From Candidatus Angelobacter sp. (GTDB lineage: Bacteria; Acidobacteriota; Terriglobia; Terriglobales; Acidobacteriaceae): a stretch of 53,822 nt of DNA. The stretch lies in contig JAOAPH010000108.1 of assembly GCA_025462835.1 (NCBI GenBank), positions 1 to 53,822 on the forward strand, given 5' to 3'. Under the pieces are notes generated by a model that was given only the letters and a program-made list of their open reading frames with translations, searched no databases and was not told the origin of the DNA. Each line of letters starts with the position of its first letter. Position 1 is the stretch's first letter. Position numbers and translations under genes: made by a program. Below are positions 1 through 7,552 of this stretch, one piece after another.

Positions 1-88
1 TGGATGTGTTCCAGTTTGCCAATAGTTTAGAGGCCGCCTGCGGTGTTTTGGCGAAGAGGACGATGCCGGAAGTGGCTCGGCCCAACCG

Positions 89-433
89 GTGGAGAGGGTT
101 GGCGTTGGGGGTTTGCTTTTGCACCAAATATCGGCCGTTGAGGCTGGACTTCAAACGGTAGGCTTGCTGTGCGACGGAATGAATGGCGTGGCCGCAGCCA
201 AGGCCGCTGCGAACAGGGGAGTGGAAGTGGTGCCCATAAGCCAGTATGCGCGCGCTCCGTTTTCCTGTGTGTGGCCATCGCGGGAAGGGAACTGGCACGA
301 AGGACTGCAGCTCGGATTCGCAGCTATTGATGAGAAGGAGATCAGTCGCGGCGTGCAAGAACTGGCGATTGCGCTGGACCAGTTGCGTCGCGGTAAAGGA
401 AAGCTGAGAAATCGACTCACTTATAAGAGTTGA
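89..433 (+). pseudogene. C-terminal remnant of a MocR/GntR-type (PLP-fold) regulator
   Basis: The 114 residues resemble the end of the aminotransferase-like domain of MocR regulators: an EAGLQTVGLL stretch, then AAKAAANRGVEVVPIS, then a terminal LGFAAIDEKEISRGVQELAIAL helix. Family members are about 450-500 aa with an N-terminal winged helix, so most of the protein is missing. Upstream, all three forward frames meet stops (TAG at 23-25, 28-30 and 159-161), so the reading frame does not continue cleanly to the window edge. I read it as a frameshifted, decayed gene. It could also be a coincidental open frame. The following 434-606 stretch shows nothing recognisable. Confidence 0.5.
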
Positions 434-606
434 CCATCCATAGGTTGCTCTGCACTCGAACTTGTGAAATGTCTCGCTGACTGGTGCACGGCAGTTGGCG
501 AACTCCCCGGCATCTCGGCAGATTGCGGGACACGTATTTCGGTTCCGGAAAGTCAGCATCCGGAATACGCGACCGCGAACTGCAGCTAGCGCCTTCAGCA
601 GTGATC

Positions 607-1626
607 CTATCGTGTCGTGACGACGATCTTGCCGGTCTGAACGCCCGATTCCACGTAGCGATGCGCTGCAACGATATCGTCGAGCTTGAAGACGCGGTCT
701 ACCGTCGGATTCAGGAGCCCCTTCTCAATGTTGCTATTGATGAAAGTGATGGCACGCTCGACAGCTTGCGTGTCAGGCGGAATCCCCAACGTTGGCGCGC
801 CTGTAAAATCGAGGACCTTGTAGACATGGAACTTGAGCGTTCTTATGAACAGGTCCCAAATGGGCACTGCCATTTCGCCATCTCCTCCTTTGAAGCCGTA
901 AAGTATCAGATGGCCGTGTCGCTTTATCACCCTGCCTAAAGTTGCAAGCTGCGCCCCTCCGACAGCGTCATAGACCACTTCGGCGCCCTCGCCATTTGTT
1001 GCGGCCAGTACCCGCTCCGCAAGATTCTCTTCCTCTGTAGCAATGACGATATCCGCGCCTGCCTTCTTCAATGCAGCGGCCTTTTTTGAGGTTCGTGTAC
1101 TAGCGATCACCCGCAGACCAGCAAGCTTAGCCAGCTGTATCGCCGCTAAGCCGGTGGACGAGGATGCCGCTGTGATCAGCACAGTTTCGCCTTTGGAAAC
1201 TTTCGCCAGCTCGAATAGCGCAAAGTAGCCTGTCATATAAGCCATCCAATAGGATGCCGCTTCAACCTCGGTGAGCCTTTGCGGATAGCGCGCAACAGAG
1301 GTGACCGGCATCACGACCAACTCACCATAGGCTGAGTAGTTGCCCTGGTTGTGAGCCGGAAAGGTTGAAACCTTGTCTCCAATCTTGAAACCTTGCACGC
1401 CCGGCCCCAGCTTTTCAATCGTCCCTGACACCTCGTAACCGAGACCGGCGGGAAGCTGCGGCGTTTCGAGATATTGGTTCCGCCTCCACATCACCTCGGC
1501 AAAGTTCATGCCGATGGCGGCTACCTTGATGCGCACTTCGTTCGCGCCAGGTTCACGAACTTCAATCTCCTCGATCTTCAATACCTCCGCGGGTCCGTAT
1601 TCATGAAAACGTATCACTTTGCTCAT
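607..1626 (-). CDS. Zinc-independent NADPH:quinone reductase-like MDR oxidoreductase
   Basis: A 339-aa medium-chain dehydrogenase/reductase. The N-terminal GroES-like half opens with SKVIRFHEYGPAEVLKIEEIEV. The Rossmann half carries an ITAASSSTGLAAIQLAK nucleotide-binding turn near residues 145-165 and ends YVESGVQTGKIVVTTR, typical of quinone oxidoreductases. The Cys cluster for structural zinc is absent. The start is the ATG at 1626, preceded by GAGGTGA; a longer open frame reaching 1791 overlaps the upstream gene and lacks this ribosome site. It is the second gene of a two-gene unit with the NmrA gene (71 nt apart). Likely role: NAD(P)H-dependent reduction of quinones or other electrophiles. 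The substrate is unknown. Confidence 0.85.
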   Translation of the reverse strand: MSKVIRFHEYGPAEVLKIEEIEVREPGANEVRIKVAAIGMNFAEVMWRRNQYLETPQLPAGLGYEVSGTIEKLGPGVQGFKIGDKVSTFPAHNQGNYSAYGELVVMPVTSVARYPQRLTEVEAASYWMAYMTGYFALFELAKVSKGETVLITAASSSTGLAAIQLAKLAGLRVIASTRTSKKAAALKKAGADIVIATEEENLAERVLAATNGEGAEVVYDAVGGAQLATLGRVIKRHGHLILYGFKGGDGEMAVPIWDLFIRTLKFHVYKVLDFTGAPTLGIPPDTQAVERAITFINSNIEKGLLNPTVDRVFKLDDIVAAHRYVESGVQTGKIVVTTR

Positions 1627-1697
1627 TGGAATCACCTCGGTTGATTTGTGGTAGTGCGATGTGTGCAGCCGCGCCAGGTCGTTCACGCCAACGTGCC

Positions 1698-2654
1698 TCA
1701 AGCGCCGAAAGATTGCGCTTTCCCCTGCCACTTGGTCGTGCGCAGGAACTGCTCCCAACTGACACTGCTCGGGTTCACTTGCCGGCTCCACAGCAGATCG
1801 CGGTCTTTGCGGTGGTAGCCGTATTCCACCGCGTACTCCGCCATCCCCAAAAGCTCGCGCACGAACAGCTCGTTGGCGCCAAACGCGGGAAAGTGGTGAA
1901 GCAGCCCCTCGCGTGTGAACGCTGAGCTGTATGCGGCCTTTTTCCCGGTGACACGTATAAACGTCTCGACCATCTCATTGGGCGAGATGATGTCGCCGAT
2001 CACCGGCAAAGATTTGCCAGCGTACTTGTCGGGATTGGAGACGATCTCCAAAACCGCAGGGCCGGTCGCGGTCAGCGGATCGACAAACGGCGCGCGGAAA
2101 TCTTTAGGCAAATAAATGGGGAACACCAATGTGTCGCCATCCATGCGCGGTGGGTAGTATTCGAGCAGATTGGTGTAATAAAACGCCAAGTGGATAAACG
2201 AGCTGGTGACAGGCAGCGTGCGAATGTACTCCTCAACTTTGGCTTTGTCAGTGAAGTGCGGTGCAAACTTCTTATTTCCGGTAATTTTGTCCACGTTTTC
2301 CAGGCTGCTGAAAACGATGTGCTGTACACCTGCTTCAACGGCGGCATCCGCTTGCTGCTTGCCAAGTTCCGTCTCGTGTGTCGCTGGTGGCAAGATGGCC
2401 GGCGTCATCAGAAACACGCCCTGAGAGCCCCGGAATGCATTCACGAAGTCTTTTTCGTGTCCCAGCTCAAGCGGCACCGTCATGAGCTCCGCGCCTTGTC
2501 GCGCCAGGCTTTGCGCCTCAGGGGAGTCGACTCGGCTGGTGAGGGCGCGTACGCGGTAGCGTCCGCTTTGCAGCAGCGTGTGCGCGGCGCTGCGACCTTG
2601 CTTGCTCAGTGCGCCGACGACGGTAATAAGTGGTTTGCTGTTTTTTGACATCAT
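1698..2654 (-). CDS. NmrA/HSCARG-type NAD(P)-binding protein
   Basis: A 318-aa atypical short-chain dehydrogenase fold. The N-terminal ITVVGALSKQGRSAAHTLL holds the glycine motif for the dinucleotide. It is followed by TSR and a GVFLMTPAILPPATHETELGKQQADAAVEAGVQHIVFSS stretch (residues about 78-116), typical of NmrA-like proteins. These act as NADP(H)-sensing regulators or as reductases; the sequence does not decide which. The start is the first of two consecutive ATGs at 2654, preceded by TAGGAG. It is the first gene of the operon with the quinone reductase and is divergent from the ArsR-type regulator, whose putative operators lie in the shared gap, so repression by that protein is likely. 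Confidence 0.82.
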   Translation of the reverse strand: MMSKNSKPLITVVGALSKQGRSAAHTLLQSGRYRVRALTSRVDSPEAQSLARQGAELMTVPLELGHEKDFVNAFRGSQGVFLMTPAILPPATHETELGKQQADAAVEAGVQHIVFSSLENVDKITGNKKFAPHFTDKAKVEEYIRTLPVTSSFIHLAFYYTNLLEYYPPRMDGDTLVFPIYLPKDFRAPFVDPLTATGPAVLEIVSNPDKYAGKSLPVIGDIISPNEMVETFIRVTGKKAAYSSAFTREGLLHHFPAFGANELFVRELLGMAEYAVEYGYHRKDRDLLWSRQVNPSSVSWEQFLRTTKWQGKAQSFGA

Positions 2655-2693
2655 CGTTCTCCTACGGTTTCCCCCGATGCCATTACATCAGTA

Positions 2694-2711
2694 GTTCGAC
2701 AAATATCGAAC
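2694..2711. promoter_or_regulatory. Inverted repeat, putative ArsR-type operator 1
   Basis: GTTCGA, six bases, TCGAAC: a perfect 6-bp-arm dyad in the divergent gap, 40 bp ahead of the NmrA start. The same arm and spacer length recur at 2752-2771. It probably binds the product of the gene starting at 2772. Confidence 0.65.
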
Positions 2712-2751
2712 AGTTGCACAGATTCGCCGTTCCGACTGGCGGATGCAAAAT

Positions 2752-2771
2752 AGTTCGAGTAAAATCGAACT
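2752..2771. promoter_or_regulatory. Inverted repeat, putative ArsR-type operator 2
   Basis: AGTTCGA, six bases, TCGAACT: perfect 7-bp arms ending directly against the GTG start codon of the regulator. Its centre lies 59 bp from that of operator 1. The position implies steric autorepression; it also leaves no room for a conventional ribosome-binding site. Confidence 0.68.
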
Positions 2772-3074
2772 GTGCCCAAGGTGAAAAGTCCGAAAAAGCT
2801 GGCCGTCTTATCGGAGGTGTTGGCTGCTTTGGCCGACCCATTGCGACTGAAGATTGTGCGGATGCTAGATGCGGAGGGTGAGAAATCCTGCGGATCCTTC
2901 GAGATCGAAATCCCGAAGTCGTCACTTTCTCATCACTTCAAGGTGCTCAGGGATTCGGGGATAGTCCTTACTCATCGCGAAGGCAAGAACCAGATCAATG
3001 CCTTGAATCGTGGGGCATTAAAGAAACAGTATCCGGGACTACTGGAGTCAGTGCTGCGGGCGAAATCCGATTGA
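2772..3074 (+). CDS. ArsR/SmtB-family winged-helix repressor
   Basis: A 100-aa protein with the ArsR core: AALADPLRLKIVRMLD (helix 1-2), a KSSLSHHFKVLRDSGIV recognition helix and wing (about residues 49-65), and a C-terminal dimer helix. The metal-binding ELCVCD motif is absent. Cys40 is the only cysteine. An in-frame stop (TAA at 2760-2762) forces the start to GTG 2772 or GTG 2781; neither has a clear Shine-Dalgarno site. It is divergent from the NmrA/quinone-reductase operon with two dyads between. Likely autoregulated and sensing an organic or oxidising signal (inference). Confidence 0.85.
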   Translation: MPKVKSPKKLAVLSEVLAALADPLRLKIVRMLDAEGEKSCGSFEIEIPKSSLSHHFKVLRDSGIVLTHREGKNQINALNRGALKKQYPGLLESVLRAKSD

Positions 3075-3191
3075 AGGGCGACGAGAATTCACATTCAATG
3101 CAACGAGCCGTGACGAAAACATTTAGAATCTCACGGTGGTTCATCGAAATCGGATAGGTTTGGTGCTTGAATTAGATGGGGGTACCAGAGC

Positions 3192-5282
3192 ATGGGCTCT
3201 GATGGTGTAGCAGTCTGGGCGTTCTCTGAATCGTCGCTTTCTGATTCATCGATTTATCGTTATGAGGCTCTGCTGCGAGCTTCAAGTGCGATCGCGACAT
3301 GTCGGGATGGTGAACGGGTCGTCCAAAGGTTTGCGGATGAGCTGCGGAAGTTCATAAGGTTTGACTACATTGTTATTACTGTCATTGAGGAGTCAACAGG
3401 CGAAGTACGCTGGCGGCTGTTTAATGCCTATGAGGCGGACGAGAACATGGACTCGCCAGTGTTTCAGCCGCACGAAACCCCAAGCGGTTGGGTCTATGAG
3501 AACCAACAACCGATGGTGATTCCTGATTGGAACACTGAGAGTCGCTATGACCGCCTGGGTGAGTTCCTAAGAAGTTGCAACATCCGGTCCTCGTGCACTC
3601 TTCCGCTCTCTACAGTTCATCGCCGCGTTGGCACGCTCGCGGTCGGCGTTTCCACTCCGAATTCGTATTCCGAGGAAGAAGTCCAGTTTCTTAGCCTGGT
3701 TGCGGAGCACATCGCGTTGGCCGTCGACAGCGCAATCAGTTTTGAGAGTTCAATGGAGGCAAGGGCGGAGTTAGAGATCCAGAAGGACCGTCTTCAGTTG
3801 GTCCTAGATCTTACAAATCGTCTCGTCTCTAATCTCGAGCTTCAAGATCTGCTCCGCGAAGTGTCCGCCACCGTTCGGCGGGTGATGAATTGTGATGCTT
3901 CTGGGGTGGCACTACCAGATGGTGACGATACGTACTTGCGTTTCTTTGCCCTGGATTTCCCTGAAGGGAAGGGTTTTCTCACTTCAGAAACGCGCATCTC
4001 GATTCAAGAATCTCCGGTTGGTATTGCCTATAGGACCGGTGAGGTGCAACTACGCGGTAAGCCTGATATTCAGCTGGATTGTCCCGAGGCCTGCGCGAAA
4101 CCGGCTTTACGCGAAGGCCTGAATTCGGGTTGTTTTCTACCTCTGATTGGGCGAAATCGTCCATTGGGTGTTCTGGCATTGTCGCGATTCGCGGTAGGCG
4201 GATTCACAGGCGACGAGATCAACTTCCTCCAGCAGGTCGCGCGACAGATCGCTATCGCGGTGGAGAATGCTTTGGCGTACGGCGAGATCGCTGAGCTTAA
4301 AGAGAAGCTCGCGCAGGAAAAGCTGTACTTGGAAGATGAGATTCGTGGCGAATTCGATTTCGAAGGCATCGTGGGGCAGAGTTCTGGCCTGAGAAATGTG
4401 CTGCAGTTGGTGGAGACCGTTGCCGCCACTGATTCGACTGTCTTTCTACTCGGCGAGACGGGGACAGGCAAGGAACTGATCGCCAGGGCAATTCACGACC
4501 GCAGTCGCAGGAAAGAGCGAACTTTTGTGAGGATGAATTGTGCAGCCATCCCCACAGGTTTGCTGGAGAGCGAACTGTTCGGTCACGAGCGCGGCGCGTT
4601 TACCGGGGCGGTGTCGCAAAAGCTAGGCCGGCTGGAACTTGCCGACCGCGGAACACTTTTCCTCGATGAAGTTGGAGACATCCCGCTGGAACTTCAGCCA
4701 AAATTGTTGCGTGCATTGCAGGAACGGGAATTCGAACGCCTCGGAAGCACTCATACGAAGAAGGTGGATATTCGGCTGATCGCTGCAACAAACCGGAACC
4801 TAGGGACGATGATGGAGGATGGTGAATTCCGCTCCGACCTCTATTACAGGCTGAACGTCTTTCCGATCCGGATCCCGCCGCTCAGAGAGCGTCCGGAAGA
4901 CATTCCTTTGCTGGTCCGTTACTTCACGCAGAAATACGCGAGGCGCATGGAGAAGGGAATCGAAAATATTCCATCGGACGCACTCAAGAAGCTGAGCCAA
5001 TGGCACTGGCCCGGGAATATCCGCGAATTGGAGAACTTTGTGGAGCGAGCCGTGATCTTGACGCGAGGCCGCAGTTTGGAATTTCCACTCAGTGAACTGA
5101 AGACTAACTCCGCAAAAACGATTCCAGCGCGAGTGTCGCAGTCAGACAGCCTCGAACAAATTCTTCGCGCGTTAAAGGAATCCGGGGGACAAATCGGAGG
5201 TCCGAACGGGGCGGCTGCCCGGCTTGGTCTCAAGCGGACTACGCTCATCTCGCGGATGAAGAAGCTCAATATTACTTACTAA
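3192..5282 (+). CDS. GAF-GAF-AAA+-Fis sigma-54 activator (FhlA-like enhancer-binding protein)
   Basis: A 696-aa bacterial enhancer-binding protein. Two GAF sensor domains (about residues 30-185 and 205-370) and a short coiled linker ([17 protein letters not shown]) precede the AAA+ domain (about 385-610). The AAA+ domain has Walker A GETGTGKE near 421, the sigma-54 contact loop GAFTGA near 468, Walker B LFLDEVGD near 489, and the [18 protein letters not shown] signature. A Fis-type helix-turn-helix ([21 protein letters not shown]) ends the protein. It drives open-complex formation at sigma-54 promoters in response to a small ligand or gas bound by GAF. Directly downstream are five TCGAC repeats and a sigma-54 promoter, the expected target. 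Its AAA and Fis parts closely match those of the activator at 27314-28732. Confidence 0.93.
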   Translation: MGSDGVAVWAFSESSLSDSSIYRYEALLRASSAIATCRDGERVVQRFADELRKFIRFDYIVITVIEESTGEVRWRLFNAYEADENMDSPVFQPHETPSGWVYENQQPMVIPDWNTESRYDRLGEFLRSCNIRSSCTLPLSTVHRRVGTLAVGVSTPNSYSEEEVQFLSLVAEHIALAVDSAISFESSMEARAELEIQKDRLQLVLDLTNRLVSNLELQDLLREVSATVRRVMNCDASGVALPDGDDTYLRFFALDFPEGKGFLTSETRISIQESPVGIAYRTGEVQLRGKPDIQLDCPEACAKPALREGLNSGCFLPLIGRNRPLGVLALSRFAVGGFTGDEINFLQQVARQIAIAVENALAYGEIAELKEKLAQEKLYLEDEIRGEFDFEGIVGQSSGLRNVLQLVETVAATDSTVFLLGETGTGKELIARAIHDRSRRKERTFVRMNCAAIPTGLLESELFGHERGAFTGAVSQKLGRLELADRGTLFLDEVGDIPLELQPKLLRALQEREFERLGSTHTKKVDIRLIAATNRNLGTMMEDGEFRSDLYYRLNVFPIRIPPLRERPEDIPLLVRYFTQKYARRMEKGIENIPSDALKKLSQWHWPGNIRELENFVERAVILTRGRSLEFPLSELKTNSAKTIPARVSQSDSLEQILRALKESGGQIGGPNGAAARLGLKRTTLISRMKKLNITY

Positions 5283-5284
5283 TG

Positions 5285-5342
5285 TCGACAAGATGAGCTA
5301 ACCTTCGACACCCTCTTCGACGCGTCATCGACACTTTTCGAC
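5285..5342. promoter_or_regulatory. Cluster of TCGAC repeats, putative enhancer (UAS)
   Basis: Five TCGAC copies start at 5285, 5305, 5317, 5328 and 5338. The last four are about one helical turn apart. TTCGACACC occurs twice exactly, and the first copy lies in the palindrome TGTCGACA. The cluster is 91-148 bp upstream of the -12 element at 5432-5433, the usual place for an enhancer-binding protein. The rest of the 268-nt gap shows no gene. Confidence 0.6.
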
Positions 5343-5418
5343 ACCTCTCCAATTCTCTCTCTCCCTTCCAACCTCACGAAAACAAAGGAAAGTGACACAA
5401 CTGTGATCCACATGCGTT

Positions 5419-5434
5419 TGGCGATGTCCGTGCA
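5419..5434 (+). promoter_or_regulatory. Sigma-54 (-24/-12) promoter for the first efflux unit
   Basis: TGGCGATGTCCGTGCA matches TGGCAC-N5-TTGCW with the strict GG-to-GC spacing. The predicted start is near 5445, giving a leader of about 105 nt to the STAS gene. Confidence 0.62.
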
Positions 5435-5550
5435 TTAGTCACGGGCAAGATGTTGTTCGTGAGCATCGCAAAATACTTGTAAAAAAAGAGACTGAACTGT
5501 CGATTTCACATTTGTCAATCGACGTATAAGTAGAGCCCGGGGCAAGCGTC

Positions 5551-5859
5551 ATGTTGAAGATCACCGTAAACCACAACGAAACCCAAACGACACTGGTGCT
5601 CGAAGGCCAGCTTGTGGACCCATGGCTCGCCGAGCTCGAGCGCGTGTGGGCCGAGGCTCGCAGCAATGGGAACACACGCGGGGCGGTGATCGATCTGAAA
5701 GACGTGACTTCCATCAGCAAACGGGGGCAGGAACTTCTTGAAGAGATGATGACGAATGGCGCGAAATTCCACTGCTTGCGCGGAGTGCTGACCATGCATG
5801 TCGTCAAGCGGGTGATTCACAGGATGGTTTCGAAGAATACGAAGGATGGAAATAAATGA
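5551..5859 (+). CDS. STAS-domain-like protein (anti-sigma-antagonist fold)
   Basis: A 102-aa single-domain protein. The pattern of strands and helices (LKITVNHNETQTTLVLEGQLVDPWLAELERVWAEA, then GAVIDLKDVTSISKRGQELLEEMMTNGAKF) fits STAS proteins such as SpoIIAA. The usual phospho-acceptor region reads TSISKRGQ, so a serine or threonine is available but the classical DSSG motif is not. It is first in a five-gene unit and overlaps the next gene by ATGA, so it is probably translated in a fixed ratio with the sigma-like protein. A partner-switch role is suggested by the fold and by the PP2C phosphatase at 32133. No direct evidence links them. Confidence 0.75.
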   Translation: MLKITVNHNETQTTLVLEGQLVDPWLAELERVWAEARSNGNTRGAVIDLKDVTSISKRGQELLEEMMTNGAKFHCLRGVLTMHVVKRVIHRMVSKNTKDGNK

Positions 5860-6377
5860 GGACACAATATCAAGAGAGCAGCGATAGCGCCCAATTGAAA
5901 GTAACGGAATATGCAGCTGAGCAGGACTTCTGCAAGATATTCCACGCAGAGATGCAGTCTTTTTATCAGCTTGCGTTGATGCTGACGGGGAGTCACACCA
6001 AAGCGGAGCAGTCTTTTTCGGCTGCGCTGAGCGACTGCCTTCGAGCGACGGGCACCTTCAAGGCGTGGGCGTTGTCGCGCAGTCGACTCGCGGTCATTGA
6101 AAGAGCAATCAAGAATGCGGAACCGACATTGCGCGAAGTGCCAGCCGGCGTGAGTAAACAGATGGAAGCGATCTTGCGACTGGATGTGTTCGATCGTTTT
6201 GTCTACGTACTTACTGTTCTCGAAACATACAGCATTCGTGATTGCGCCATTCTACTGAGACGTCGGGTAACAGAGATCAACGCGGCCAGGTTGCGGGTAA
6301 TGGCAGCCATCGCCGCGCCCGCGAACCAGGTGCTTGCCCCTATCAACAATCTTCTACTCGCTCCCCTATCAGCCTAG
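5856..6377 (+). CDS. Degenerate sigma-70/ECF-like protein
   Basis: A 173-aa protein. Residues about 25-60 (FCKIFHAEMQSFYQLALMLTGSHTKAEQSF) resemble sigma region 2.1-2.2 of ECF factors. Residues about 120-150 (LETYSIRDCAILLRRRVTEINAARLRVM) resemble region 4. The aromatic/basic patch of region 2.3-2.4 that melts and reads the -10 box is hard to find, so it may not act as a true sigma factor. It overlaps the STAS gene by four bases (ATGA) and precedes the RND adaptor by 41 nt. Such a protein could titrate the STAS partner or bind RNA polymerase. The function is unknown. Confidence 0.65.
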   Translation: MRTQYQESSDSAQLKVTEYAAEQDFCKIFHAEMQSFYQLALMLTGSHTKAEQSFSAALSDCLRATGTFKAWALSRSRLAVIERAIKNAEPTLREVPAGVSKQMEAILRLDVFDRFVYVLTVLETYSIRDCAILLRRRVTEINAARLRVMAAIAAPANQVLAPINNLLLAPLSA

Positions 6378-6418
6378 ACATCTGCAACCATAATTTTTTG
6401 ACATTCGGAAAGAGAGTC

Positions 6419-7543
6419 ATGATCAAACGTATTCTGTTGACCTTAGTAGTAGCAGTGGTGGGAATCGGAGCTTTGGGCTTTGCGAAGTTCCAACAGATTC
6501 AAACGGCGGTGAAGGCCCACAGTTTCACACCTCCCCCGACGGCGGTGACGACGATCGTAGCCAAGCAGGAACAATGGTCATCGTCATTGAAATCGGTGGG
6601 CACAACGGTTGCTGTGCAAGGCGTGACGGTAAGCGCCGATCTTCCCGGCATCGTCGAGAGAATCTCGTTTGATTCTGGTCGGCAGGTGCATGTTGGCGAA
6701 GTGCTGGTAGAGCTCGACACGCGACAAGAGAAGGCCCAACTGGCAGCTGCGGAAGCGGACCGCGATCTAGCAGTGCTGAACTACGATCGGACCAAGTCCA
6801 TGGTGGAGCAAGGGGCAGTCACTCGGGCGGACTTCGATCGCACCGCAGCCGAAAAGAGTTCAACCGAAGCGAAAGTAGGCGAGATTCGCGCCACCATTGC
6901 CCGAAAGACGATTCGAGCGCCATTCACAGGTGTATTGGGCCTTCGGCAAGTCAACTTGGGACAGTACCTTTCCGCGGGAAACCCGGTCGTGCCCCTGCAA
7001 TCGCTCGACCCCATCTACGTAAATTTCGGCGTGCCTCAACAGGTTGCGTTCCAGGTGAAGGTCGGGCAGCGGGTGCAGGTCACGGCGAGTGATGCCGCAG
7101 GGCTGACGTTTGAAGCGCGCGTGACGGCGATTGATTCCGTCGTTGACGAATCCACTCGCAACATTCGTGTGCAAGCTACCTTGTCAAACCCTAAAGGGAA
7201 ATTGCGTCCTGGGATGTTCGTCGATGCGGAGCTTCAAACCGGCCAGGCGCAATCTGCAGTGTCATTGCCTGCGTCGGCCATAAGCTACGCACCTTACGGC
7301 AACTCGGTCTTCATTGTGAGCGAATTAAAAGATCCCACAGGCAAGACCTATCGCGGTGTGCGACAGCAGTTCGTAAAAATAGAGCGTTCGCGAGGTGACC
7401 AGGTGGCGATCATCTCGGGAGTAAATCCCGGCGACGAGGTTGTCACGTCAGGAACTTTCAAGCTTCGAAATGGCGCGGCCGTGAATGTGGAGAACAAGGT
7501 CCAGCCCCAAAACAATCCGGCGCCAAAGCCGGAAGATAGCTAA
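6419..7543 (+). CDS. RND efflux periplasmic adaptor (membrane fusion protein)
   Basis: A 374-aa adaptor. One N-terminal membrane anchor (IKRILLTLVVAVVGIGALGF) is followed by a lipoyl/barrel-sandwich half (TTVAVQGVTVSADLPGIVERISFDSG), an alpha-hairpin (AEADRDLAVLNYDRTKSMVEQGAVTRADFDR), the second lipoyl half (KTIRAPFTGVLGLRQVNLGQYLSAGNPVVPL), then beta-barrel and membrane-proximal domains. It bridges the inner-membrane pump and the outer-membrane channel. The start is ATG 6419 after GGAAAGAG; a longer open frame runs back into the sigma-like gene and is not needed. It is nine nt ahead of the pump gene. Confidence 0.93.
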   Translation: MIKRILLTLVVAVVGIGALGFAKFQQIQTAVKAHSFTPPPTAVTTIVAKQEQWSSSLKSVGTTVAVQGVTVSADLPGIVERISFDSGRQVHVGEVLVELDTRQEKAQLAAAEADRDLAVLNYDRTKSMVEQGAVTRADFDRTAAEKSSTEAKVGEIRATIARKTIRAPFTGVLGLRQVNLGQYLSAGNPVVPLQSLDPIYVNFGVPQQVAFQVKVGQRVQVTASDAAGLTFEARVTAIDSVVDESTRNIRVQATLSNPKGKLRPGMFVDAELQTGQAQSAVSLPASAISYAPYGNSVFIVSELKDPTGKTYRGVRQQFVKIERSRGDQVAIISGVNPGDEVVTSGTFKLRNGAAVNVENKVQPQNNPAPKPEDS

Positions 7544-7552
7544 GGAGCGGCG

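Noticed and set aside
484-939. Forward 151-codon frame opposite the quinone reductase
   Set aside because: Antisense to a clear enzyme gene; no domain seen.
5283-5345. TCGAC repeats considered as a CRISPR-like or satellite array
   Set aside because: Units are only five to nine bases with irregular 10-20 bp spacing and no unique spacers; the promoter context explains them better.
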